This document shows positions 54,648-63,378 of a stretch of 64,000 bases of DNA, piece by piece; position 1 is the stretch's first letter, and each line of letters begins with the position of its first letter. The position numbers and the translations under genes are program-made. The notes under the pieces are model-generated. The model ran no database searches. It saw nothing but the letters and a program-made list of their open reading frames with translations, and was not told where the DNA came from. This DNA is from Rapidithrix thailandica (lineage in GTDB: Bacteria > Bacteroidota > Bacteroidia > Cytophagales > Flammeovirgaceae). The stretch spans positions 1 through 64,000 of the forward strand of contig NZ_JBDKWZ010000005.1 in NCBI RefSeq assembly GCF_039710355.1. Direction: 5' to 3'.

Positions 54648-54842
54648 TTAACGCAAGCTGTAGTTTTAATAATCAGTTTTTTGAAAAATGAGTGAAAGAG
54701 TGAATGGCAACTAAGGGCTTTTGCTGAAAAGTTTAGCCTTGAATTATTGCAAGTCAAAACTCAGAGGGTAGGTTAATTTTAATTTACGATGACTTACTTA
54801 ATCACTACTTCACTCATGGCTGGAATGAATATTTCGCAAGCA

Positions 54843-55220
54843 TTAATAGCGGTTAAAATTTTCAATAAACTCATCAAAAAAAATAGCGTATTCTGCATCC
54901 AACTGCTCTATATTTTCCTTGATTTTTTCATGTTCTCTGAAATGTTCGTGCAAGGGAGAAATGGGGTAGTCTTTTAAATAGTAATCAATGGATTCCTCTT
55001 GTACCTTAATGAGGTTTTGCAAGTGGATTTCACGGCTGATAAAGGTATCGATCAATTTATTGAAACGTTGCGTTGTTTCCAGTAATTCGGGATGTTCATC
55101 CAACAATTCTTTGAGCCGGTGCTGTAAAATCAACAATTCATTTTGATAATAAGACAGTCTGTTTTTCCATAGTTTATATTCAAAATCAATATCTACCGGG
55201 TAAATAGCATCTTTGATCAT
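54843..55220 (-). CDS. Small coiled-coil protein
   Basis: This 125-residue protein is rich in Glu, Leu and Lys with a heptad-like pattern (LLILQHRLKELLDEHPELLE, IHLQNLIKVQEESIDYYLK). It is acidic and probably helical and cytoplasmic. I do not recognise a family. Its neighbour downstream on the same strand is the decayed ORF, and upstream is holB, 145 bases away. Confidence 0.65.
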   Translation of the reverse strand: MIKDAIYPVDIDFEYKLWKNRLSYYQNELLILQHRLKELLDEHPELLETTQRFNKLIDTFISREIHLQNLIKVQEESIDYYLKDYPISPLHEHFREHEKIKENIEQLDAEYAIFFDEFIENFNRY

Positions 55221-55365
55221 GGTTCGTATAGGTTTGAGTAAATTACTAATTACTTAACACCGATTTACCGCTTCGGTTTCCTTTCTGGTACCTGCTGTGC
55301 ATAAATGTAGGCGAAGAGAAGGCTTTGGATAAAGAGAGTTGTAAGGAAAGTCGGTTTGCAGAGTT

Positions 55366-56502
55366 TTATCGCTGCCAGTTTTTAAAGATTTGTACGATTT
55401 GTAACGATAAATTCAGAAAAGTAATCTTGGGGTTTGCATTTCTTTCCAGGTGATAGAGTGATTGGCTGAAATGATTTACCAATGGCTCCAGGTTCTGATT
55501 GGTGATTACTTTTGAGAAATTCTTGATAAATTCTTTCTGTTCTCCGCTGACCCGTAAGGTCTCTTCGCCTGCAAATTTATAGAGCATCGTTTCCCGTAGC
55601 AAGGTCAGTCCGTATTGAAATATACTTTTTTGGGTCTCTTTTCCCAAGCGTTGAAAGCGGTCAGCCCAATCCACCAATTTGGTAAAGTCGGATTTAAAAC
55701 ATTCGCGCATCCATTGTTTAAAGTACTCCTCATTTTCATCGTGTACATCCGCTCCAATCTTCATGGCTTCGTTCAGGTTGCCATCTACAATATGAGCGGT
55801 TTGCAGAGCTTTTTCCGGAGGGACATTCAGTTGTTGTTCTAAATATTCCTGTACTTCTTCATCGCTAAAAAGAGGAATCTGAACCGGTTGTGTCCGGGAG
55901 AGAATAGTGGTTAACAGGGCATCCGTATTATTGCTTACCAATAGAAACAAGGTCTTGGCCGGGGGTTCTTCCAGTACTTTCAGGATGGCATTGGCTGCGG
56001 GAGCTTGCATTAATTCCGGAAGCCAAATCAACATGATTTTGTATTCAGCTTCAAAGGCTTTCATGGATAAAGTACGGATAATGTTCCGGCTTTCCTCTTT
56101 GGGAATGATGCATTGCTTGTTTTCAGCCCCAAAATAAGCTGACCATTCCGAGAGGTACGCATAGGGGTTGTCGGCTAGGAAAGCACGCCATTCTTTGGCA
56201 AAAGCCTGTGAAACTGCGTCTGTGCGTTTGGGAATACTTTTGGTGGTAGCCGTAGGCACGATAAAGTGCAAGTCCGGATGAATGAACTTTTGGATCTTAT
56301 TACAAGCGGCACATTCGCCACAGGCATCGTCTTCCTGTTTGTTTTCACAATTTACATATTGGGCATAAGCCAAAGCCATGGCCAGATTTGCACTGCCGGG
56401 TTTTCCCACAAATAATTGGGCATGTGCAACATGGTTGGATTTCACCGAATGAATTAAGGTGTTTTTTACTTCAGAAAGCCCTATAATATCTGCAAATCGC
56501 AC
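55366..56502 (-). CDS. holB: DNA polymerase III subunit delta-prime
   Basis: This 378-residue clamp-loader subunit helps load the sliding clamp. The zinc site is made by Cys52, Cys61, Cys64 and Cys67 (NCENK, CGECAAC). The P-loop is degenerate (VGKPGSANLAM), as usual for delta-prime. VLEEPPAKTLFLLVSNN and TILSRTQPVQIPLF are typical AAA+ segments. The start is GTG at 56502 (RFADIIGLSEVKN). The length is normal. Confidence 0.94.
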   Translation of the reverse strand: MRFADIIGLSEVKNTLIHSVKSNHVAHAQLFVGKPGSANLAMALAYAQYVNCENKQEDDACGECAACNKIQKFIHPDLHFIVPTATTKSIPKRTDAVSQAFAKEWRAFLADNPYAYLSEWSAYFGAENKQCIIPKEESRNIIRTLSMKAFEAEYKIMLIWLPELMQAPAANAILKVLEEPPAKTLFLLVSNNTDALLTTILSRTQPVQIPLFSDEEVQEYLEQQLNVPPEKALQTAHIVDGNLNEAMKIGADVHDENEEYFKQWMRECFKSDFTKLVDWADRFQRLGKETQKSIFQYGLTLLRETMLYKFAGEETLRVSGEQKEFIKNFSKVITNQNLEPLVNHFSQSLYHLERNANPKITFLNLSLQIVQIFKNWQR

Positions 56503-56732
56503 TCTGTTAAATCTTGGGTTAAGCGAATAAATGCTTTTGTACAGCCTTGGCGGCTACATTCGCCCAAAAGTAATAAAAAATCCACGCAGATAAATCATTC
56601 ATGTCTGAAAACAACAAAGTCCTGCCGGGTAAAACCTGTGAAAAGCTCCTCACATGAAGGTAGAAAAAGCTTCATTCTGATCCGTTTGACCTGTTCCTTT
56701 CACCTTTCATGTTTCTTGCCGTGTGCAATGAT

Positions 56733-58145
56733 TTAATCCACTTCTATAAAGCGGTGATCTCCGCACATCCGGACAATTTTAGGAATGAATTTTCCAATAA
56801 TCTCTACCAGTTCTTTTTGATGCGCCATCACCTGATGGATGTCTTTGTATACCATAGGGGCTTCATCCAAGCCTGAACCGATTAAGGTGATGCCGGCCTT
56901 TTGCAAATGTTGTTTGACGACTTTAGCCGACAGGTTTTTTTTTGCCTTGGTGCGGGACATGACTCTTCCGGCTCCGTGAGAAGTGGAGTTAATGGATAGG
57001 GAGTTGCCTTTCCCTCGTACAATAAACCCGGGGCTTGTCATAGAGCCGGGGATGATGCCAAGTGCCCCTTTGCCCGCCGGAGTCGCGCCTTTCCGGTGTA
57101 CAATGATTTCATCTCCTTGCGCATTTTGCTCTTTCCATGCAAAGTTATGGTGGTTTTCAATCCTGACCCGGGCTTGTTCGCCCATGGCTTGAGAAAGCCT
57201 TTCGTGAATTTGATGGTGGCAGGCCGAGGCATAATCACCTGCCAAGTTCATCGCCAGCCAATATTCTTGTCCCGCTTCGCTGTCAAGATCCAGCCAGGCC
57301 AGGTGTTTGGCATGTTGAGGAAGCTGGCAGGTCTGCATGGCCAGCTTGGTATAGTAGTTGGCGATACTGGCTCCCAGCCCTCTGGAACCGGAATGGGAAA
57401 GTACTGCCAGGTACTCACCTAATGGAAGTTGGTATTCATTGTGTGCATCTACAATCTCTACCAAGCCAAATTCTACAAAGTGGTTTCCTCCTCCCGAAGA
57501 ACCGATCTGTTTATAGGCCCGGTCTTTAAGAGACTGTGCAATAGGAATTTCTTTGAATTCTTTCCGTTCCAGCACGGCATGATCGATGGGTTTCTGAAAA
57601 GTGGCATGACCAAACCGCGTATGGTCCATCAACATTTTGGTAAAGGTATTTTTATCTTGTTCCAGCTTTTGCGTGGGAAGGTCATAAATGCTCATACACA
57701 TGCGACAGCCAATATCAACACCCACTCCATAGGGAATCACGGCATTTTGTGTGGCCAGTACACCGCCAATTGGCAAGCCATAGCCGGGATGAGCATCGGG
57801 CATTAAGGCGCCTTCCTGTGCAATGGGCAAGCACATCGCTGTTTCCATCTGATTGAGAGCAATGGGTTCAATATCTGCTCCTCCGTAGATAGCGAAGGCC
57901 GGATTGTTTTTTCGAAGTTCAAAACTTTTAGGGGTGCCTTGGGGAGGTAAGAGGGATTTTGCAATGCTTCCCAAATACTCGTGTTCCGTATATTCCGAAG
58001 GGTTTTCCAGGACTGTCTTTAGCAGGATATTGAGTTCTTCTTTTTTGAGTTTTTTATAATGCTGTTGTATAACACTTAAGGCTAACCCTATGACGGGGCC
58101 TTCCGGATATCCGAGCCGGATTAATTTTTTTCCTGAGAGAGCCAT
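56733..58145 (-). CDS. rtcB: RtcB-family RNA-splicing ligase
   Basis: This 470-residue ligase joins RNA 2',3'-cyclic phosphate to 5'-hydroxyl ends with GTP and manganese. Metal ligands are in YGVGVDIGCRMCM, GSSGGGNHFVEFG and VLSHSGSRGLG. The guanylated histidine is in TSHGAGRVMSRTKA. The start was set at 58145 (ALSGKKLIRLGYPEG); the frame is open to 58202. It is the RtcB2-like branch that lacks archease here. In bacteria it is linked with RNA repair after damage or ribotoxin attack; there is no RtcA or RtcR nearby. Confidence 0.92.
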   Translation of the reverse strand: MALSGKKLIRLGYPEGPVIGLALSVIQQHYKKLKKEELNILLKTVLENPSEYTEHEYLGSIAKSLLPPQGTPKSFELRKNNPAFAIYGGADIEPIALNQMETAMCLPIAQEGALMPDAHPGYGLPIGGVLATQNAVIPYGVGVDIGCRMCMSIYDLPTQKLEQDKNTFTKMLMDHTRFGHATFQKPIDHAVLERKEFKEIPIAQSLKDRAYKQIGSSGGGNHFVEFGLVEIVDAHNEYQLPLGEYLAVLSHSGSRGLGASIANYYTKLAMQTCQLPQHAKHLAWLDLDSEAGQEYWLAMNLAGDYASACHHQIHERLSQAMGEQARVRIENHHNFAWKEQNAQGDEIIVHRKGATPAGKGALGIIPGSMTSPGFIVRGKGNSLSINSTSHGAGRVMSRTKAKKNLSAKVVKQHLQKAGITLIGSGLDEAPMVYKDIHQVMAHQKELVEIIGKFIPKIVRMCGDHRFIEVD

Positions 58146-58401
58146 GATGTATTCAATATACTTTGAGTGAGTAGGGTTGAAGTTAACAACTGACTTCTCC
58201 ACTTGAGAAGTCAGTTGTGTATTGCTTGCTGAATATTAAATTCCGGAAAGACTTGCCGGATCAAGGATGATTGTAAAGGAAAAATCAGTTTTCATGGCTG
58301 GGTGTATCTTTCTGAAAAACAGTGCACTTGTTTAATGCACTGTTCCGGAAAGTCGTTTTCATAGTTTTTAGAAATGGTTTTTATTTTAGGTACGGAATAA
58401 A

Positions 58402-58430
58402 AAAACCGGCCTTGTCAGCGGGCCGGTTTT
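58402..58430. terminator. Hairpin in the rtcB-namZ gap (1)
   Basis: AAAACCGGCC and GGCCGGTTTT form a perfect 10-bp stem with a 9-base loop. It has the look of a terminator on either strand, yet no annotated gene ends within 250 bases. It could bound a small RNA gene. Confidence 0.65.
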
Positions 58431-58596
58431 ATGATTTATCTTGAAATCTTTGCTTTTCAAAAGCTCATTCGGCCAGCCCTGTGTAACACAAAACACTTAT
58501 CCTTCATCCGGTAATTTAGCTGAATGTGAGAAGTAGTCTTGGTATAGGTGGTACACTGTAAGAGCATGAATTTGCTTATTTAATTTATTTATAAAA

Positions 58597-58625
58597 AAAT
58601 CCCGGAAGCTGATGATCCGGGATTT
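58597..58625. terminator. Hairpin in the rtcB-namZ gap (2)
   Basis: AAATCCCGG and CCGGGATTT form a perfect 9-bp stem with an 11-base loop. On the minus strand it is followed by T-rich sequence (ATTTTTTT). It is 166 bases from the first hairpin. Confidence 0.6.
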
Positions 58626-58682
58626 GATATTTTTGAAATATATGTATGTTAGTTTATTATCCCGGGTGTATAGGCAATATAG

Positions 58683-58733
58683 CTCTTTCCAGCCATCTTT
58701 ATTCGGCTGTGCCTGGATTTACTATGGAAAGAG
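58683..58733. other. Inverted repeat in the rtcB-namZ gap (3)
   Basis: CTCTTTCCA pairs with TGGAAAGAG 33 bases apart, with AGCC and GGCT pairing inside. The two outer arms and the inner stem make a simple structure of unknown role. The rest of 58203-58975 has no gene that I can see. Confidence 0.45.
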
Positions 58734-58975
58734 TATTGCTTCATGAGTATTCTTTTCTTTAGAGAGTACAAAATTATAGGAAAATAAGAGTATTCCAAGC
58801 TATTTGATCAAAAAGGCGAAAGGAGGAAAATTCTTTGGTATTAACGGTTTTCTTCTAGGGTGAAAGGTATTTATTAAAGCTTGTACAAACCGGTTTCGAT
58901 GCAAAAACATATTCCTTTGAGGTGGCCTGATGATTCCTTATTATTTTTGAGTATCTCATTCAACCAACTACATAC

Positions 58976-60223
58976 ATGATGAATCGAATCAAATATGGCA
59001 TGACACTTTTACTTTCCCTACTGTTGATTTTTGAATGCGTAGGGCAAATTCCGAAAGTAAAGCTAGGCATAGAAGTATTGAAAGAACGGAATTTTGATGT
59101 GTTAGAAGGTAAGCGGGTGGGCCTGGTAACCAATGCAACAGGAGTAGATAGTCAATTGAAATCTACGGTGGATATTCTTTTTGAAGCGAGCAATGTCAAT
59201 TTAGTAGCTTTATATGGCCCTGAACATGGTGTGAGAGGAAATTATTCTGCAGGGGAATATGTGGCATTTTATACCGATGCCCAAACCCGGCTTCCCGTAT
59301 ATTCTCTCTATGGAAAAACCCGGAAGCCAACCCCGGAAATGCTACAAGGAATCGATGTATTGGTTTACGATATTCAAGACATTGGTTGTCGTTCGTATAC
59401 CTATATCAGTACGATGGGCTTGGTGATGGAAGCTGCCGCAGAAAACAATATTGAAGTGGTAATTTTGGATCGGCCGAACCCCTTAGGTGGGAAGCGGATA
59501 GAAGGAAGTCTGGTTCAAGAGGGGTTTATCTCTTTTGTCAGTCAATTTAAAATACCTTACCTGTATGGCTTAACCAGTGGAGAGCTCGCATATTTGTTGA
59601 ACTTGGAAAAATTTTTAGCGCACACTTGCAACTTAAAAGTAGTACAAATGCAGGGTTGGAAAAGAGAAATGTCCTTTGAAAATACAGGCTTGGAATGGGT
59701 GCCTACCTCTCCGCATATTCCTCATAAACATTCCGCAGATTATTATCCGGTGTCGGGCATCTTAGGAGAGTTGCAGGTTGTGTCCATCGGAGTGGGGTAT
59801 ACTTTGCCTTTCCAGGTGTTTGCCGCTCCCTGGATCAATGCCGGAGAGATGGCCAAGCAGATGAATGCCTTACAACTTCCGGGAGTAACTTTCCGGCCAA
59901 TATCTTTTAAGCCCTATTACAATGTATATGCAGGCAAAGAAGTACATGGTGTACAAGTGCATATTACTGATTGGCAAAAGGCAGAACTCTCCAGTATTCA
60001 ATTTTATTTTTTACAAGTGAACCACCGGTTGTATCCGGATAAAAATGTTTTTCAACTTTGCGATCCTTCCAGGCTGACAATGTTTGATAAAGTTGCAGGC
60101 AGTGGCAGAATTCGACAATTATTAGAGGCAAATCAGTTTCGTTATGCTTCTATCAAAGCACTTTGGGAAGCAGAAGCTGAATCCTTTAGGCAACTAGCCC
60201 TTAAATACTACTTGTATAATTGA
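58976..60223 (+). CDS. NamZ-like exo-beta-N-acetylmuramidase (DUF1343)
   Basis: This 415-residue protein has a signal peptide (residues 1-24, ending CVGQ). The body is the DUF1343 family, shown to be NamZ exo-lytic muramidases that release MurNAc from peptidoglycan fragments. Conserved blocks are GLVTNATGVD, YGPEHGVRG, VYDIQDIGCRSYTY, VILDRPNPLGG and PTSPHIPHKHSADYY. It should be exported to the periplasm. The gene stands alone, after a structured gap. Confidence 0.9.
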   Translation: MMNRIKYGMTLLLSLLLIFECVGQIPKVKLGIEVLKERNFDVLEGKRVGLVTNATGVDSQLKSTVDILFEASNVNLVALYGPEHGVRGNYSAGEYVAFYTDAQTRLPVYSLYGKTRKPTPEMLQGIDVLVYDIQDIGCRSYTYISTMGLVMEAAAENNIEVVILDRPNPLGGKRIEGSLVQEGFISFVSQFKIPYLYGLTSGELAYLLNLEKFLAHTCNLKVVQMQGWKREMSFENTGLEWVPTSPHIPHKHSADYYPVSGILGELQVVSIGVGYTLPFQVFAAPWINAGEMAKQMNALQLPGVTFRPISFKPYYNVYAGKEVHGVQVHITDWQKAELSSIQFYFLQVNHRLYPDKNVFQLCDPSRLTMFDKVAGSGRIRQLLEANQFRYASIKALWEAEAESFRQLALKYYLYN

Positions 60224-60482
60224 TCTCCAAAAACGAAAGTGGGAGCTAAGTGATGAAGCAGGGAAACGGTAGGGTGAGTTATCATCGGTAAATTCTTTAA
60301 AAAGTACCGAAATCACACTTGAAGTTAATTGAATAACAATGTTTGGTTTTTGTACGGAAAACCGAGTTTTGGGAATTTGATGGATAACCTTTCCGGTTGA
60401 GTGAATGTTTGTATATACATATGTTCTTTTTGCCTTCTCACTTACGATCTTATAAGTCGAGCTGCTCTTGTATAAGGCTCAT

Positions 60483-60503
60483 GGGGCTGATATGGCCCCT
60501 TTT
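60483..60503 (+). terminator. Weak terminator-like hairpin
   Basis: GGGGC pairs with GCCCC over a 7-base loop and is followed by TTTTAC and TTTTT. It is 260 bases after the NamZ gene, so its target is unclear. Confidence 0.35.
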
Positions 60504-60882
60504 ACTTTTTAAGTTGCTACAAAAAAATAAAAAAGCGCAGTAAAACCACACTTTTTTACAATTATTATCTTACAACTAACTATTTCCGAAATTAAAACTT
60601 GTAGAACCTAAAGGCAGATTGCTGCAAGTCAGAGCTTTACTTTGGCTTTCCCTTCTTGGCTAACTTAACTTTTCAATTTTCAATTGTTCTGTAAAGCTCA
60701 TTTTAGTAATCAAGGGCTAATTAAAACATGTTTTTTCTTTTTCACAAAAAAATGGTAATTTTTTTGTGCTTTCCCTCGAAAATATCTGCTGTGATAAGCA
60801 GATGTGTAAATATATATAAAAATACTATTTTTATGGTATATTTCTGTTTTTTTTAATTCGATTCTTGAAAATAATTCTAAAT
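60504..60882. other. AT-rich gap after the NamZ gene
   Basis: No gene, complete promoter or hairpin was recognised. Very short frames exist on both strands without family features. Confidence 0.5.
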
Positions 60883-60917
60883 AGAAAAAAGCAACCATGA
60901 TTCATGGTTGCTTTTTT
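60883..60917 (-). terminator. Terminator after the Spy-like T9SS gene
   Basis: AGAAAAAAGCAACC pairs with GGTTGCTTTTTTCT around the ATGATTCAT centre, a near-complete palindrome. T-runs occur on both strands. It lies 43 bases after the minus-strand stop. Confidence 0.9.
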
Positions 60918-60959
60918 CTATTTTTAAGGCTCTTTTTGGGGATTCGACAGTATTTCACC

Positions 60960-61871
60960 TTATTCTTTGACAAAGCGCTTTGATATGGTACCGTCTGGTG
61001 TCACTATTTTATACATATAGACTCCTCGTTTGAGTGTACTGATATCGAAGTTTTCGGTATAAGATCCCGGGGCTTTGGGTTCATTCAGTAATGTTTTCAC
61101 CAGGTCTCCATTTACCTTGTGCAGGGTGATTTTCACCAAGCCTTCTTTTTTTATGGAAAAATGCAGCCGGTTGGTTTCCGCGGAAGGGTTCGGGAATACG
61201 GACAGATCCATTTCCTTATTTATGGATGGAAGAGCATCCTCATTGGGGGCCCAAAGTAAAAAATGCACTTCGCTGTGCAATAGCCCTATTGCTCTATGCC
61301 CAGGGCCTTTGTGGTGTCTGGATCGGTGCCTTTTATGATTCTCTTCATCCTTTTGTTCCGGGTGCTTTTTTTTGAACTTACCCATTATGGCTTTGATTTC
61401 TTCCCTCCATTGCTGATGTTCCTGCTTTATATCTTCGAATAAATTGAGAATATCCGTTTCATGGTTGCCCGCAATTTCCCAAGCTTGGTTCATTAATTGC
61501 CGATGAGCTTTGCGTTGTAGATACCTTTCTTGCTTTTCTTCTTCACTCAACGTCCTGAAATCTGGGCGTTTTTGTCCCTTCTTTCGCAGGGCATTGTGTT
61601 CCTCGTGCATAGCTTTCAATGCGGCCCTGATTTCAACGATCTCTTCTTTTTCCTGTGCACTTAGATAAGTATCTAATTTGTTTCTTTGGGTTTGTAATAC
61701 CGGTTGAATATTCGTTTTGAAATATTCATGCATTTCTTTCCGTGCTTGGGCAAATTGTATTTTTCTGTCCGGTTCGGTTTCCGTTTGTGAATAGGATGTT
61801 CCAAAAGGCATTGTGAGCAAACAGAAGACAAAACTTAAGGAAACAAAGTTGATTTTTAAGTTCGATTTCAT
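60960..61871 (-). CDS. Secreted helical protein with T9SS sorting domain
   Basis: This 303-residue protein has a signal peptide (residues 1-29, ending SYSQ). Residues 30-180 are highly helical and charged and recall Spy/CpxP-like proteins, with a repeated LSxEEK pattern. A His-rich stretch (KRHRSRHHKGPGHR, near residue 185) may bind metals. The C-terminus (SVFPNPSAETNRLHF..LKRGVYMYKI..SKRFVKE) is a type A T9SS tail. The Spy-like link is inference. It is divergent from the LytS-type kinase gene. Confidence 0.75.
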   Translation of the reverse strand: MKSNLKINFVSLSFVFCLLTMPFGTSYSQTETEPDRKIQFAQARKEMHEYFKTNIQPVLQTQRNKLDTYLSAQEKEEIVEIRAALKAMHEEHNALRKKGQKRPDFRTLSEEEKQERYLQRKAHRQLMNQAWEIAGNHETDILNLFEDIKQEHQQWREEIKAIMGKFKKKHPEQKDEENHKRHRSRHHKGPGHRAIGLLHSEVHFLLWAPNEDALPSINKEMDLSVFPNPSAETNRLHFSIKKEGLVKITLHKVNGDLVKTLLNEPKAPGSYTENFDISTLKRGVYMYKIVTPDGTISKRFVKE

Positions 61872-62141
61872 AAAGCATTAAAATTATTTAGTGAATGGTA
61901 AGGTGTTGACTTACAAGGAGAATTGGTTGTTTGTTGATACAATGATACCCTTTGTAGTAAAATGCTTGTGAATAATTTCAACGAAAGCTCCTAAGAATTC
62001 AACAAGTGATTGCCAGGGGCCAGATGTTTAAATCAAAGGAAAGAAACCTCAGTCCGAAGGTTATTGATGGGAAAGTCCATGCTCTTTCTTTGAGTATGAG
62101 CACCAGTTGAAGGGGCAAACCGGGTCGTTGGTTGAAAAATA
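61872..62141. other. Divergent promoter region of the Spy-like and LytS-type genes
   Basis: A full promoter for the kinase gene lies at the right end (62142-62172). I see no matching box for the minus-strand gene and no other feature. Confidence 0.5.
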
Positions 62142-62172
62142 TTGACGGCCCGTACAAAGATGAGTAATTTTG
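62142..62172 (+). promoter_or_regulatory. Promoter of the LytS-type kinase gene, leaderless position
   Basis: TTG at 62142-62144 and TAATTTTG at 62165-62172 are separated by 20 bases, matching the Bacteroidota -33/-7 layout. The box ends four bases before the ATG at 62177, so transcription would begin at or beside the start codon. Confidence 0.65.
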
Positions 62173-62176
62173 ACAG

Positions 62177-63346
62177 ATGAAGTCGTGGCTCTTGTTCTTA
62201 AAGCAAAACCGTCAACTCGTTCTCTACCACATTGCTTTGTGGTTGGGTCTGTTGGCCCTGTTTACTTATTTTTATTATCAACGGCTGCCCATACAGAAGG
62301 CGGCTGTTAAGACTGCCGTACAGTTATCCTTTCAAGTAGGTTTGGCCTATTTGAATATAGGTTTGCTTATTCCTCTTCTGTTTACCCGGAAGAAGTATTT
62401 CCTGTATTTTCTAACAATTCTGATGTTGTTATTCTCCGTAAGTTATCTGGGCTTAAAAGCTGATCCTTATGGAATCAATACGGGCAATCTTTACCTCTTC
62501 AAAGCACAAAAAGAGCGTTTGAAAAAAGAATTGGCTTTACGGGTGCCGCCCCCTCCTTCGGAAGGAAGCGAGAAACGGGCTCCCCGTTTTAATTGGCGCA
62601 GGAGCCGCCCTCATTTTTTATTATTTCATCCGGTCTTTCTCTTTAATGTCATGTTGTCATTAGGAGTGTTGTTTGGTAGTACGGCATATGCCACCTCCCG
62701 GATCAATTACCGAAAAGAACAAGAAGCGCGTGAGTTGAAAAATAAAAATTTGGAGGCTGAAATGAAGTTCCTCAAATCCCAAATCAATCCGCATTTTTTG
62801 TTTAATGCCCTGAACAACGCCTATACATTATCTTATATCAAGTCGGAGCTGGCTCCGGAGGTGATTTTGAAACTTTCGGATATTTTGCGTTACCTGATTT
62901 ATGAATGCAATGCGGAAAAAGTGCCTTTGGAAAAAGAAATAAAGTATATTCAGAATTATATTGACTTGCAAAAAATCAAAGGGGAGCAAAATTTAAATAT
63001 CCGGGCAAATTTTGATATCCGGGCCAAAGGCTTGCAGATAGAGCCGATGTTGTTTATCCCGTTTATTGAAAATAGTTTTAAACACAGTTTAATTGAGGAT
63101 ATCGATAAAGGCTGGGTAAAGATTGAGATGGTGGCAGATGCGGATCATCTGCAATTTGATGTAAAAAACAGTGTGCCTACGGAAAAATACATCAAAGACC
63201 GGGTAGGAGGAATCGGAATTGAAAATGTCAAGAGGCGTTTGAAATTACTATATCCCCACTCTCATTTGTTGAGTATTCAACAAATAGAAGGGCGCTTCGA
63301 AGTGCATCTGGAAATTTGGAAAGGGCAACCAAAAGATAAGGAATAA
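62177..63346 (+). CDS. LytS/YehU-type sensor histidine kinase
   Basis: This 389-residue kinase has four membrane helices (within residues 15-95 and 150-172), with a basic, proline-containing loop between. The phospho-acceptor His206 is in KSQINPHFLFNALNNAY. The ATP-binding region has PFIENSFKHS (N box) and GGIGIENVKRRL (G box, about 345-356). No HAMP or extra sensor domain is present. It is 32 bases upstream of a LytTR regulator gene, so the two form a two-component system. The signal is unknown. Confidence 0.93.
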   Translation: MKSWLLFLKQNRQLVLYHIALWLGLLALFTYFYYQRLPIQKAAVKTAVQLSFQVGLAYLNIGLLIPLLFTRKKYFLYFLTILMLLFSVSYLGLKADPYGINTGNLYLFKAQKERLKKELALRVPPPPSEGSEKRAPRFNWRRSRPHFLLFHPVFLFNVMLSLGVLFGSTAYATSRINYRKEQEARELKNKNLEAEMKFLKSQINPHFLFNALNNAYTLSYIKSELAPEVILKLSDILRYLIYECNAEKVPLEKEIKYIQNYIDLQKIKGEQNLNIRANFDIRAKGLQIEPMLFIPFIENSFKHSLIEDIDKGWVKIEMVADADHLQFDVKNSVPTEKYIKDRVGGIGIENVKRRLKLLYPHSHLLSIQQIEGRFEVHLEIWKGQPKDKE

Positions 63347-63378
63347 ATTATTTTTTAGGACTGGTAACAAGTAGGAAT

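Noticed and set aside
58430..58600. Short peptide frames (28 and 36 codons) between the two hairpins
   Set aside because: No ribosome-binding evidence or conservation can be seen; a small RNA is equally possible.
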